This document shows, piece after piece, positions 1 through 10,546 of a DNA stretch of 64,000 nucleotides. The notes below the pieces were generated by a model. That model was not told the origin of the DNA, made no database searches, and saw nothing but the letters and a program-made list of their open reading frames with translations. The stretch lies in NCBI GenBank assembly GCA_001599755.1, contig BCHX01000005.1:690800-754799 (forward strand), given 5' to 3'. Positions within the stretch are counted from its first letter, which is position 1; each line of letters opens with the position of its first letter. Source of the DNA: Gliomastix tumulicola. Taxonomy: Eukaryota > Ascomycota > Sordariomycetes > Hypocreales > Bionectriaceae. The position numbers were made by a program, and so were the translations under genes.

Positions 1-722
1 TATGCTTGTTTCGTCGCTGTGGTGATCTCGACGGCGGGGAATACCCCTGGTTGCTAATGAGAATGGCACAACGCGGTTGTTTTAGAGGTTTCGGCTAAGC
101 CCCGGCTAATGGCGTCCCCCACCGGCTTATTCCCCTGGAACCATTGGAACCAAATCAGCTCTGCAGGCACATCACAAGCGCATGTGATGATACTGTCGAG
201 AATCTATAGCAATTGGAATAATTTTGGTAAGTATTATAGAAAAATGGCATTGTGGCTATCCTGTGCTGTGAGACGAGAGATGACAGACAGGGAGGGAACG
301 CGATAATGGAAGAAATGTATTTCGATACGGAGGCACGTGGTGGAAACAATTCTTGAGACGGAAGACCATACAATTTGGTAAGCAGACGTCTCATGTTTTC
401 TCTCCACCACGTGGGAGGTCCCTTCCCAAGGCAAGCCCCGCCGATCTGCTGAGTCAGCAACAGGGTACCGGGGCCACCATCAGTGGTTGAGTGGATACAG
501 TATCCTAGTTGTAGTGGATACGATCAACCAGCTGGGAACCCGAAGCCAAAAAGCGTTGGTCCAAGACTCCAAGAGCTTCTTTTTCAGAACAATACAATAT
601 GGAATTTAACGTGTTCGTATTGCAGTGTGATGATCTATCTTTGTTCAAGACCACCTGACTCCGTTGCATCCGCTCTGTCATTCCCTCCCTCGACCTGGCC
701 AGCTGCTTTCTAACCCTGGGGC
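1..722. other. Intergenic, no gene seen
   Basis: No open frame here resembles a protein. The only structured item is a small inverted-repeat element at 334-413, listed separately. The right part is the 3' flank of the minus-strand dehydrogenase that ends at 723. Confidence 0.6.
334..413. mobile_element. 80-bp MITE-like element, copy 1
   Basis: The element begins CACGTGGTGGA and ends with the exact reverse complement TCCACCACGTG, giving 11-bp perfect terminal inverted repeats. An inner GAGACG/CGTCTC pair extends the dyad. It is flanked on both sides by GGAGG (329-333 and 414-418), which looks like a 5-bp target-site duplication. A second copy with near-identical interior lies at 24586-24664. 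Known for the class: short non-coding elements with inverted ends are moved in trans by a DNA transposase. No transposase gene is present in this window. Confidence 0.6.
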
Positions 723-2220
723 CTATTGGCCCATCTCGAGGAAGACCTTGATGACCAGATTCCCGCTGTCGTCCTTGACGCGGCCGGCCATAGAGAAGGC
801 GTCGGTGATGTTGGGTAGGCCCTGGATGCGGTGGGTGATGAGCTTCTTGAGGTCTGGCATGCGGCTCGGGGGGCTGTCGAGCAGCTGGATGGCGCGCTTG
901 TAGGTGTTTGCGTAGCGGAAGACGCCGATGAGGTCGATCTCGCGGAGGGCGGCAGCCGAGACGGGGAGGGTGAGGACGGGGGTGCCCATGCCGATGAGCA
1001 TGACCTTGCCGCCTGGTTTCGTGGCCTAGAGGGTGGTTAGTCAAGTCGCTCAGATACCTACGTGGTGGCGTGTTGGTGGGACTAGTAGTCATTGTGCTGC
1101 TGCTGCTGCTGTTGTCGTGGGTGGTATAGTAGTTGAAGCATGGGGTGACAGTAGTGGGTGGCAGCATTTCAGGGGGGTATTGTCGCTGTGGTAGTGGGCG
1201 ATACCTACTACCTAGTAGTGGTAGACGTGCAGTCACCCACGGCAGGAACAGCAGCAGCACAGCGCATGGCATGATACAAAAAGTCAAAAGCACCTGCAGT
1301 GAACGTACATAGATAGCAGTCTGCACACACGTCTCGACACCCGTGCACTCGTAGACAGCGCCGACCTCGCCGACCTCCTCCCCCGTGCTCTCGATCTTGG
1401 CCGTCCGGATCAGCTCAGCCACTTCGCGCGCGTACTTGAGCTTGTCCTCGACCGTCTGGGGCCGCGCCATCGGCACGACGATGCCCGCATCTGCAAACCC
1501 GTTCGCCAGCGCAAAGTCGACGCGGTCCTTCTGGATGTCCGCGATGACGACGTGGGCCGCGTCCGAAGCCTTGGTCACCGCCGCCGTCAGCAGACCGACA
1601 GCCCCCGCGCCCAGCACCAGCACCGTAGCGCCCGCAGGCAGCGCGGCACGGTCGGCGGCGTGCATCGCGACGGACAGCGGCTCCATCAGGGCGCCGAGGT
1701 CGAGCGTCAGGCCGTCGGACAGCTTGTGGCACCAGCGCGCCGGGTGGTTGACGCGCTCCTGCAGCGTGCCCTGCGCGTGCGGGAAGATCTTGGCCGAGCT
1801 GCGGAAGCGCATCCCGCGGCAGATGTTGTAGCGGCCGGACGCGCAGTACTCGCAGCTCTCGCAGGGCACGCCCACCTCGAGCGCGACGCGGTCTCCCGGC
1901 TGCAGGTCGCCCACCGACGAGCCGACGGCGACGACGGTGCCGCTGGACTCGTGGCCGAGCGTCAGGGGCTGCTGGACCGCGATGTCGCCGATGGCGAAGT
2001 GGTTGAAGTAGTGCAGGTCGGAGCCGCAGAGGCCCGTGGCCTGGACGGCAACTTGCACCTCATCGGCGGCCGGCGCAGGGAGGTCTCGTTCTTGCTGGAG
2101 AGAGAGAGATGTTATGTTAGAGGGAGAAATGGAACGAGACGAGGGGCGGGCGCGAGCACTTACAAGACGCAGATCCCGGACACCGTGCAGCACCGAGGCC
2201 TGGACTTTTGTTTCGGACAT
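723..2220 (-). CDS. Zinc-dependent MDR dehydrogenase, sorbitol/L-idonate dehydrogenase type
   Basis: Medium-chain zinc dehydrogenase predicted to oxidise a polyol or aldonate with NAD(P). Three exons (2220-2164, 2094-1309, 1025-723) give 381 residues. Introns are 2095-2163 and an unusually long 1026-1308; both join in frame. ATG 2220 is used because the in-frame codon at 2229 is GTG. Catalytic zinc ligands are C42, H67 and E68. The structural zinc set is C97, C100, C103 and C111. E157 of the EPL motif is present and the Rossmann segment VLVLGAGAVG lies at 177-186. The C-terminus carries the PGGKVMLIGMG strand typical of sorbitol/xylitol dehydrogenases. It is transcribed divergently from an SDR at 3288, an arrangement that would suit idonate or gluconate metabolism. 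The family assignment is firm; the substrate is inference. Confidence 0.9.
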
Positions 2221-3287
2221 GATGGGCACGTTGACCTATGTTCTCTCGCTCTCTTTCTCTCTACTGTATTCCTTCCGTCTTTTGTTGCGTCTCAAGACTT
2301 TTGAATAGCTTCAAGAACCGTGATCTGAATTTCAACACCAAAAAACCAGCGACTGTTAGCATTCCGCCCGCACATCGGAGAAAGAGGAGCGAACCCCGAG
2401 GCCGGCGCCGGAATGACGGCATGGCCGGCGGCGGGATTCATTGCCCTGCACGGAAAAGAGACCTACTTGCCTATAGTGCCTCGGGACACAGCGAACAGAA
2501 CAGAATTGATTACACGCGAGAAAAGGCCACGTGAAATCCCACGTTTTAATTTATTTATTTTATACCGCGCCGGTCGGACGGCCAAGCAGCAGATGCAGCA
2601 ACTCTCTCCGCACCTCGCTGCACCGATGCAGAAATCCGCTCCTGGCCCTTTTCCCCCAACTCTCTCTCTCCCTCCCTCAACTCGCTGCCCACGATGGAGC
2701 CGCCTCGCTGTAGCTTCGCGCCGCGCGCCCAGCTCCCCCGGCCTTCGGATTAGGGCGGTAAAAGATTTTACACTCGGGTTGACAGTCGACCACGACTAAA
2801 ACGCGCCCGCCCACGATAATGCGAGGGCCTTTCCCACTTTCATCCCGCGGGGGAGGGGGGAGCTCCTCCTTTTTCCCTCCCGTCTTTTCCTCCAGAGCGC
2901 GAGTCGAGGGGCCGGGAGAGCAGCGAATTCGCCGACGGTTGCCGCTTTGGGGAGGGGCCTTTGCTGCGTTTGCTGAGTCGTTTGGGGCTCTGTTAACTAC
3001 TAGCTTGGGGCCGGGCCTGCACCGTGATCGCATTCATATCCGACTTCGGGTATTAGCAGCTACGAGCGACGCAAGACGGGGGATCTCTGGGTAGAATGTG
3101 CACCGGGACAGCAGAAAATAGTCGTGGATTCTAGAGGGCGTCCAGACGTCACGGGGAAAAGTCGATTGTGCCCCCTCCATTGCGAAGCTGCGAATACTTC
3201 AGTTTACCCCTCCCTCGCTGTCGGATTCTGCCCCTCCAACTTTCGGCAATCCATCGACAACGCCCACGCGCTACCCCAACATCCCCA
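2221..3287. promoter_or_regulatory. Shared divergent promoter of the MDR and SDR genes
   Basis: A spacer of about 1.07 kb separates the two divergent start codons. It contains pyrimidine-rich tracts (for example around 2640-2690 and 2860-2890) and no convincing open frame. Co-regulation of the two oxidoreductases is an inference from the head-to-head layout; no specific operator was recognised. Confidence 0.5.
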
Positions 3288-4411
3288 ATGGCTTCACTAT
3301 TCTCCCTCGAGGGCCACACGGCTCTTGTCACTGGCGGCACCCGAGGCATCGGCCAGGCTGTGGTGCTTGGTCTCGCCGAAGCCGGCGCAGACATTATCCT
3401 CGTCCAGGTACGACACAATCGACGTTTCCTCGCTGCGATGCGATCGGAAGAATACTTGAGCTCTCAGAGCGTACACTCCAGGCGTGTCTGTAGCTCAGGT
3501 TGTTCTTTTGTGCCTGCTCCAGCTCTGGCTACGCAGCAAGCTTTGTCTACACAGACTAACACCTCCCCCAGCGAGACACCAAAAACACCGAGACGAAAGA
3601 CGCCGTCGAGAAGCTCGGCCGCAAGGCATGGATCTACACGGCCGACCTCACAGCCCAGGACCAGGTCGCCGCCCTGACCCCCAAGGTCCTGGCCGATAAC
3701 CACCAGATCCGCATCCTCGTCAACTGCGCAGGCATCCAGCGCCGCCACCCGTGCGAGGTGTTCCCCGACAGCGACTTCAACGAGGTGCGTACAGGGTGAA
3801 TAGGGGCAGCTTGAGGATGGAATGGCTTGGAACCCCCAGGGCTTTGGTATCCTTGGCCCTTGAGACAGAGTCAAATTTGATTTCCACTACTACGAGCCCA
3901 GCCGTCTAATGCACCTTATCCGAGGGTTGGTTGCGATGCTGACGGATTTGCACCCCCCACACAGGTCATGCAGGTCAACCTCAACTGCGTCTTCACCCTC
4001 TGCCGCGACGTCGGCGCCCACATGCTCTCCCTCGAGCCCTCCCCCGTCACCGGCCGCCGCGGCTCCGTCATCAACTTCGCCTCCCTGCTCACCTTCCAGG
4101 GCGGGCTCAACGTCCCCGCCTACGCCGCCTCCAAGGGCGCCGTCGGCCAGCTGACAAAGTCCCTCGCCAACGGCTGGTCGTCCCGGGGCGTCACCGCCAA
4201 CGCCATCGCCCCGGGTTACATCGCCACCGACATGAACGAGGGCCTGCTCAACGACCCGGAGCGCCTGGCGAGCATCTCGGCGAGGATACCGGCCGAGCGC
4301 TGGGGCACGCCCGAGGACTTCAAGGGGACGGCCGTGTATCTGGCCAGCAAGGCCAGCGGGTACGTGAGCGGGCATGTCCTGGTTGTGGACGGCGGCTGGA
4401 TGGGGCGGTAG
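3288..4411 (+). CDS. Short-chain dehydrogenase/reductase (KduD/gluconate dehydrogenase-like)
   Basis: Classical SDR of 259 residues, predicted cytosolic NAD(P)-dependent oxidoreductase. Exons 3288-3407, 3572-3784 and 3965-4411 join in phase 0; introns are 3408-3571 and 3785-3964. The cofactor motif TGGTRGIG is at residues 15-22, the NCAG structural motif at 91-94, and the catalytic Ser151, Tyr164 and Lys168 (YAASK) are all present, followed by the PGYIATDM segment. Length is normal for the family. The closest-looking annotated relatives are 2-deoxy-D-gluconate 3-dehydrogenases and gluconate 5-dehydrogenases. Bacterial idonate catabolism pairs an MDR idonate dehydrogenase with an SDR gluconate dehydrogenase, so the divergent MDR neighbour suggests one pathway; that step is inference. 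Confidence 0.9.
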
Positions 4412-5514
4412 TTAGGGGTTAGTTATAGTTAGTATAGTAGCTGGGAGAGTTGGGATATTCACACGCCTTCGGTTGAGGAGACTGAGAAAAGGGGGGCGTG
4501 CAGAACGACGTCTGTATTTACTCCAGGGCTACCGGCATGCTGGTCCGTAGACTGCCGTAGCCACCTCCCATCACTACTACTACTCTGATGTCTTTCCTCC
4601 TCGCGTGTATTATTACCCCGTACGGTCGTCCGAGTGTTTTGACCACATGTCTCTGCTTCCGGCGATGTTTCGTCCGTATGCTCCTGAACAGCATGGTTAG
4701 ACTCCTTTCGGGGAGATGCTGGCTGGACTGCTGTACTCACTGGCTCGAGATCATGCCGTTGCACGTAGCAGCCAGTGGGGGATGGTCACCGTTGAGCATC
4801 GTCTCTGAGGGGCTGGCTTGGTCGTTGAGAGAGTGGCTGAACTTAAAACTGGTCTAAGACCGGTGTGAGAATTGCCGCCACTGCCGAAAAGGATGCCACC
4901 TGGGATGTTGCGTGTTGATTGTATACATCACCATCGAAGGCTCCTGGAGCAGTGCCTCCAAAGGCCGGTTCTTATAGCAGACCCTGGGCTCTCCCTCATA
5001 TGCCTCACGGAGACAGCGGGACACCTCTCCGAGACAACAATCACCACAATGTATATACTTAGCCTTCTACCGGCTGACCCGGGCCGGTTTCTTCGCCATG
5101 AAGCCCAAGGTTTCTCCCCTAGCTGAGCCGACCAGGCACGGCTCGTGCCGGCCACGAGGAAGCTTACAAGAAGTAGCTGATTCCGAGGCTCGTCCCGGAA
5201 GCGAGTGCCAAGGTCGTCAGCGGAAACCAAATCTCTTGCATCCGAGCCATCCCCGACGGCCTTGACTTCACACCTCACACACTTCGCAAGTTCGGTCGGA
5301 AGGCGCCAAGGATGACTTGCGAGGCCCCAGCTTCGCTCTTGTTGGTTGTGATAGAACTTAGACAAAAGCAATCCAAGGACTCGAGGGCGAACTTCGGGAG
5401 CTTGAGAAGCAGAACACAAGGATATGCAGAAGAAATTTTGGCTGAGGATAAGACGAGGGGCCAGCTTAAGCTGAGACACTACCTGTGGACCGAATCTGTA
5501 CGTTGCGGTGCTCT
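4412..5514. other. Intergenic between SDR and APH genes
   Basis: About 1.1 kb between two converging genes. A 215-codon open frame on the minus strand (4928-5575) overlaps the downstream gene end and has no recognisable domain, so it is not called. Around 5370-5440 the plus strand encodes a short Glu/Leu/Lys-rich stretch that could be coding debris, but stops interrupt it. Confidence 0.5.
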
Positions 5515-8350
5515 TCAAGGTACCTCGTCGTGAGTTGACAGACCGCCGCCGCAATGCTGCTTGTGCGCCTCGCATGCTGCTAGTTTTTGTTGGACGGCCC
5601 TGTTGAAAGGGCCACCTGGCCCGTCCTTGTCGAAAAACTCGCGGATTCTATCCCTTCGCCTGATACCCGGATAGAACCTGCGGAACACGACCGCGTAGTA
5701 TATCAAAGTAAAGTTATAATGACGGAGGAGAGCCTCCGGTATGAATAGGTCGAGACCGTCGATGTCCTGCTTCCACTCCGCTGCCAGTCGCCGGCACGAA
5801 TCTGAGGTTGCGGCTGCGTCGGTGAGTGCTACGTGCAGCTTGGCATACTCCTCATAATATGGCTTATCCCAGCCAAGCGGAATATCGGTTGCCCCGAGCC
5901 ACGGCGGCGGCGTGAAGAACTGACTAGGCACAGTAGAGCTCCATTCCCAGTCAATAATGGCTTTTATGGTGAGGTCGTCGCCAACGATGATATTCTCCGG
6001 GCGCAGGTCTCCATGCGTGAGTACAAATCGGTTGTGATTCAAAGATGGCTTGATAAAGCTGAACAGTCTGGTTTTGAAATCCTCGACCGCAAAGATCTCG
6101 TGTTCAGCATCCTCTTTGCTAATCGTGTCCAGAGGCTGATCTAGTCGTTGGCGCAGTACTTGGTAACGGCAGTAGGCAAAGTCCATTGCTGAAGATTGCC
6201 TCCTGAATAACGTAGGTCGTTCCTTGCCGTATAGCTGAACCATATTTAAATCAATAGAATTGGGGGGCGTCAAGGTAATCCTTCCCTCGCTATTTGTTGT
6301 GAGGGATCCGGCGTAGTCAAACTCCTGCATCCGGAGCTGAGACAGAATGTGAGCAAGCTGGGTGTAAAATGCTCTCGAGACATTGTCGCTTGACGTCATG
6401 ATGCGCTTGGGGTCTAAGGGTTTGCCTGGTATATATTCGAGGATAACATAAGGCAGTCTGGTTGGATTATTGGTATCACGCTCACCGCCAGGTCCATACC
6501 CGTGCACTTGAGGAATAGGGATCGTGGTGTTCCGCCTGAGATATCTGTAACCGTGGACCATTAGCATTTAGACCGCCTATACTGGGCGTTTTCCATTACT
6601 CACTCCATAGTAGTGATCTCGCTCCTGAGTTTCTGTACTGCGTTGTGTACAAGCGGATCGATTGGGAACCTGACGACCCATTTCTTGCCGTCGGACGGGA
6701 AGCTGAGGAAGAAGCACACATTGAAACTTCCGTGCTCATGACTGCGGAACTCTTCACAAGGCTCCATCAGGTTGTGCCTGGAGGCAAGTTCGCAGACGTC
6801 TTCCGTCTTGATTGACCCAATATACGCGTCTCGTTGCCTGTCTCGCTCCAATGCGGATGTTTCAAACGATGCCATCTTGCTGTGCAACAATGCATCTGGT
6901 GCTTTGCTATCATCTTCGTGCCCTGCCGAGGATAGCCCCGGGCCCTCACGCTTCAGAGTAAGCTGCTGAGGGCCGGGCCCTACACGAGAATCGATGTCGG
7001 GGAACTGCAAGGCGTGCCAGAACCGGGAATGCGACTCCCAAGTCCGGGACATGGCTTCATGTATCAAACCCCCCTGTAGAGGCAGTAGCACCCTTTCTTC
7101 TTCCTCGAATACTTGCATGAATGTGCGTTGAGCTTGGTCGAGCTCACTGAGACTTACCCCGTCGATGCCCGGCATTTCACACCCAGTGAGCCAATACGGC
7201 ACAGATGCCATGCCCAACGGCAAGGCGCATACTTCTCCTGCATCTAAGATACCAGCGATATTCCAGTCTGCGTCCACCAGAATGTTCTCGGGATGAAGGT
7301 TCGCAATTTGGACTGTGAATAGCTCCTTATGACGCTCTTGGTGCTGCTTGAGGCGGTCCTTGTCATCGCCACTGCCTCTCTTGCCGGTTCGGGACGGCTT
7401 TCCAACGAAGGTATCACAATGAAGGCGTATTGTATCAGCCACAAAGGCATCCGTCGATCCGTATGTCGTTCCAATTTCAAGCGCTGGGGTCATACGTATG
7501 AGTGGTCGGTTGGCGAGTGCTATAGTGCCGTCATCATTGAAGCGGAAGGATCCGATCAGAGGCTGCCTCACATGGGACATGGCGAGCATGACGCGTGCTA
7601 GACTCCGATAGAGCCTGTTTAATTGCGCTCCGTCGTGTCGCTGGCCGTTCCAGGTTTCTGACAGCTTCTGCCCAACGTCACCCGAAGCCATGTCTTCCAT
7701 AAGCATGTACCCAGTCGGCAGGCTATAGCCCGACGTGTTCGGTGTAAAGATGCTCAAAGCAGGGTATTGTAGTATTCGACGAAGCAGTCGCTGTAGTCTG
7801 CGCCACAGTTGTCGAGGGATGCTAATGCATGATTCGTTTGTAAACTAATTGGGACATGGCGCGTCAGCATCGTGTCCAATATCGCAGGTCATCTCCAGAT
7901 GCGCACCTCTCTATGGTCGGAGAAGCCAAAACCAAGGAGCCGAGGGATGCGGATAGTTGGACAGTTATCTTGCATCCATGCAGACGCGCCGACCTCGCTT
8001 CGGATGCTCTCGTCCAAGTAGCTCGTCGAGTGAGGTGCCGTGCAGAGCGCGTCGCGCGCAATTAGCAGTGGGAATTTGATGAGAAGCTTTGTGTGAACGC
8101 TACCAGTCACCTGGATAGGCACACAGACGTGAAGTCGGCACGCTGTCCATTGCGATTGAATCTGACAGCTATCCGATCGGTGTAGTCCCAGATGATGTCT
8201 CGTGATGGCAATGATGTCGTTCTCGTGTTGTTGCAGCTCCTGGCAAAACCTGTGTATCTCCGTCGCGTTTTCGGCTTGGCGAATAATGCTGCTGTCTCCT
8301 GAGTTATATGAAATACAGTGGCCGCTGTCTAGGCGAAGAGTTGTAATCAT
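5515..8350 (-). CDS. Tandem APH-family protein: degenerate module fused to intact kinase module
   Basis: Three exons (8350-7907, 7844-6604, 6544-5515) join in frame to 904 residues. Introns are 7845-7906 (branch TGCTGAC, acceptor ATTAG) and 6545-6603 (acceptor TTACAG). The N-terminal half is paralogous to the plus-strand gene at 8746. It has lost the phosphate-loop GSFN (reads CRLH) and its catalytic-loop Asp is Asn (NLHPEN), so it looks like a pseudokinase. The C-terminal half, from about 6875, has GSFN, the full catalytic loop HGDLRPEN and the metal-binding IDWEW. APH-type fungal proteins phosphorylate small molecules or are of unknown role. No stop separates the halves. However, ATG 6875 could start a separate 433-residue kinase, so two overlapping genes remain possible. 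Substrate is unknown. Confidence 0.75.
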
Positions 8351-8745
8351 GATTGTTACTTGAATTAGAGATGGGAAGCATCTTGCAAGCCAACTCGGCG
8401 TTGGTAACTACGTACCTGCCTGGGTTGAGTGGTTGATGCCGAGTATTACCCAGAGCTCAAAAGCTCGGACCGGCTACTGCTCCGAACTCCCATGAATAGG
8501 GAAGGAGAGAGCCTGGACCCCTTTCCAGACGAGCTACTCCACAGCGACCCCCTGAAGCCCGAACACGAATTGCATGCAACACGGATTTACTTCTCTCATG
8601 ACGCTCAACACGGTACCTATTAGAGAGTATCTATCTATGGAAAGGACCAACATCTCTTTTTTTTTATTCTCCCTATGCGCTTGACACCTTCGCTGCCACC
8701 GGGGCTTACCTCGCACACACCATCACGGCGGTGCATAAAACTAGA
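8351..8745. promoter_or_regulatory. Divergent promoter between the two APH-family genes
   Basis: A 395-bp spacer separates the head-to-head start codons at 8350 (minus) and 8746 (plus). It probably carries both promoters. An A/T-rich run at 8657-8670 is the only visible feature. Confidence 0.45.
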
Positions 8746-10346
8746 ATGCCGCAGACCCTGGAGCTTCTCGGACACGGCCCCATCACGCTTCAGTCAGCCC
8801 TTGATGATGAAGGCGACATCCTGAACTGGCTGTCTTACGGTCCTGCGACTAGACAGCTCTATCAACAGCTTTGGACACAGCGAGAGTCCATCCAAGCCCT
8901 CATCAAACATCATCTTGGCCTGGGTAGGAACGGCGACTGCCGCGTACTGCCGCCCCGCGACTGGACCCGAGGCAGCTTCAACGTCTGCGTTTTTGCCGAC
9001 GTGACCTCGGGCGACTCAGCCAAGAGGGTTGTGTTCCGTTGCCCCATGCCACACAAACTGGCCGAGGCGAGATATCCCGGCAGCATAGACGAGAAACTGA
9101 GTGCCGAGGTGGGAGCTTATATTTGGGTCGCAGAGACGTGCCCGGAGATTCGCACTCCCCATCTTTTTGGATTTGGCACAACGGCTGGACATGATGTGAG
9201 CGAGCCTCATCCTCTCACCTTGTTCCTCCTTCCGCGCTGCTGCTGCTGACTGTCGGACAGTTCACCCACAGTATGCATATGCCCTTCCTCACTCGCATCA
9301 CCCGACAGCTCTGGCGCTTTGTATACAGATGCCTCCTCCAACGTCCACTGCTTTCCCAGTATGCATGGAACCCTTTCGGCCATCGCTTCGACTCGGCGTA
9401 TATGGTACTGGAGTATCTAGGCCCCGAAATAGGCCGGCCGCTTTCGGACACACTGGACACACACCTCGAAGACCAGCCTCGCAGACAGAGGCTGCTCCGC
9501 GGCATATCTCGCATCATGATTTCCCTGGCACGCATTCCCCAAGCCCGGATTGGATCGTTCCGATTCCACGACGACGGCACCATCACGCTAACGAACCGGC
9601 CGCTGACGTGTTCCATGATGATCTCGGAGAACAATGGCGCGGCCCGGACAATCCAGAGCAGCAGCACCTTCAGCTGCACAGACGCGTATGTGTCGGATAT
9701 GCTCGACTTTCACGATCGTCGATTCCTCAGCCAGCGGAATGCTGTGTTTGACGAGGCCGATTGCCAGGCCCAGATGGCCGTCAAAATACTCTTGCGAGCA
9801 ATATCGCACAACTACATCAATAAGGAACGCCGTCACGGCCCATACTTCCTCCAGCTTACCGACTTCCATGCTAGCAATGTCTTGGTCGATGCGGAGTGGA
9901 ATATAACAGGCTTGATAGACCTGGAATGGATCTGCGCCCTTCCGTCTGAGATGTTTTCGGTACCATACTGGCTGACTGGATGCTCGATCGACGGCATAGA
10001 AGGTGAAAAATACGACCAGTTCGACCAGGTCCGACGCGCCTTTCTGGACGTGCTGAGGGAGGAAGAGCACGCAGTTCAGGCCCGGACGGGTCACAGCACC
10101 TCTCTCTCTCAGGTCATGGGGAACATGTGGGATTCGAAAGGAGTCTGGTTCTGGTATTGTTTGTCCTCCATCAATGCCATGTACATCCTGCTTGAGTCTC
10201 ATCTTCTTCCTCCGAAGTCTCTCACCACAGAAGCCGAGCGAATCGTATCGCGTTTCTGGAGTTCCAACTCGGATCAAGTTGTGAAGATGAAGCTTGCCGA
10301 GAAGGAGGCTTATGACGACGAGCTGCGACAGTTGTTCAGTCAATGA
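8746..10346 (+). CDS. APH-family protein, divergent catalytic loop
   Basis: Two exons (8746-9195 and 9261-10346) give 511 residues. The 65-bp intron has donor GTGAGC, branch GCTGAC and acceptor GGACAG. ATG 8746 is chosen because the upstream in-frame codon at 8731 is GTG. The N-lobe keeps the GSFN loop after an Arg-rich turn. The C-lobe reads TDFHASN where HGDxHxxN is canonical, so the catalytic Asp and Asn remain but the leading His-Gly is lost; LIDLEW supplies the metal-binding Asp. It is clearly paralogous to the N-terminal half of the divergent minus-strand gene, sharing GSFRF, the NRPL box and the VPYWLTGC segment. This arrangement suggests a local duplication with inversion. Whether it is catalytically active and on what substrate is unknown. 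Confidence 0.8.
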
Positions 10347-10546
10347 GGCTATGAAGGCTTGGCTGCGAGTCGGTAGTTGTGCTTGACACTTTCAAGAGAG
10401 CAACATTCTTCTCGGGTATGTTTATATATTTGTATGGGGGTTTTGATCTATGTCCTGGACCATGTCCTCTGACTTGCAGCTTCCAACATACGCATTCTAC
10501 CCTCCGCCCTATTCACCAACTCATCTGGCTCTTCAACTCATACGCC

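Noticed and set aside
1026..1308. Possible extra exon inside the second MDR intron
   Set aside because: The open reading through it yields no dehydrogenase sequence, while direct joining restores the expected IYATKPGGKVML strand.
1552..2304. 250-codon plus-strand frame opposite the MDR gene
   Set aside because: Shadow of a GC-rich coding exon on the other strand; the minus strand carries all zinc and coenzyme motifs.
4928..5575. 215-codon minus-strand frame next to the APH gene
   Set aside because: No domain or homology features and it overlaps the end of the APH coding region in another frame; possible debris only.
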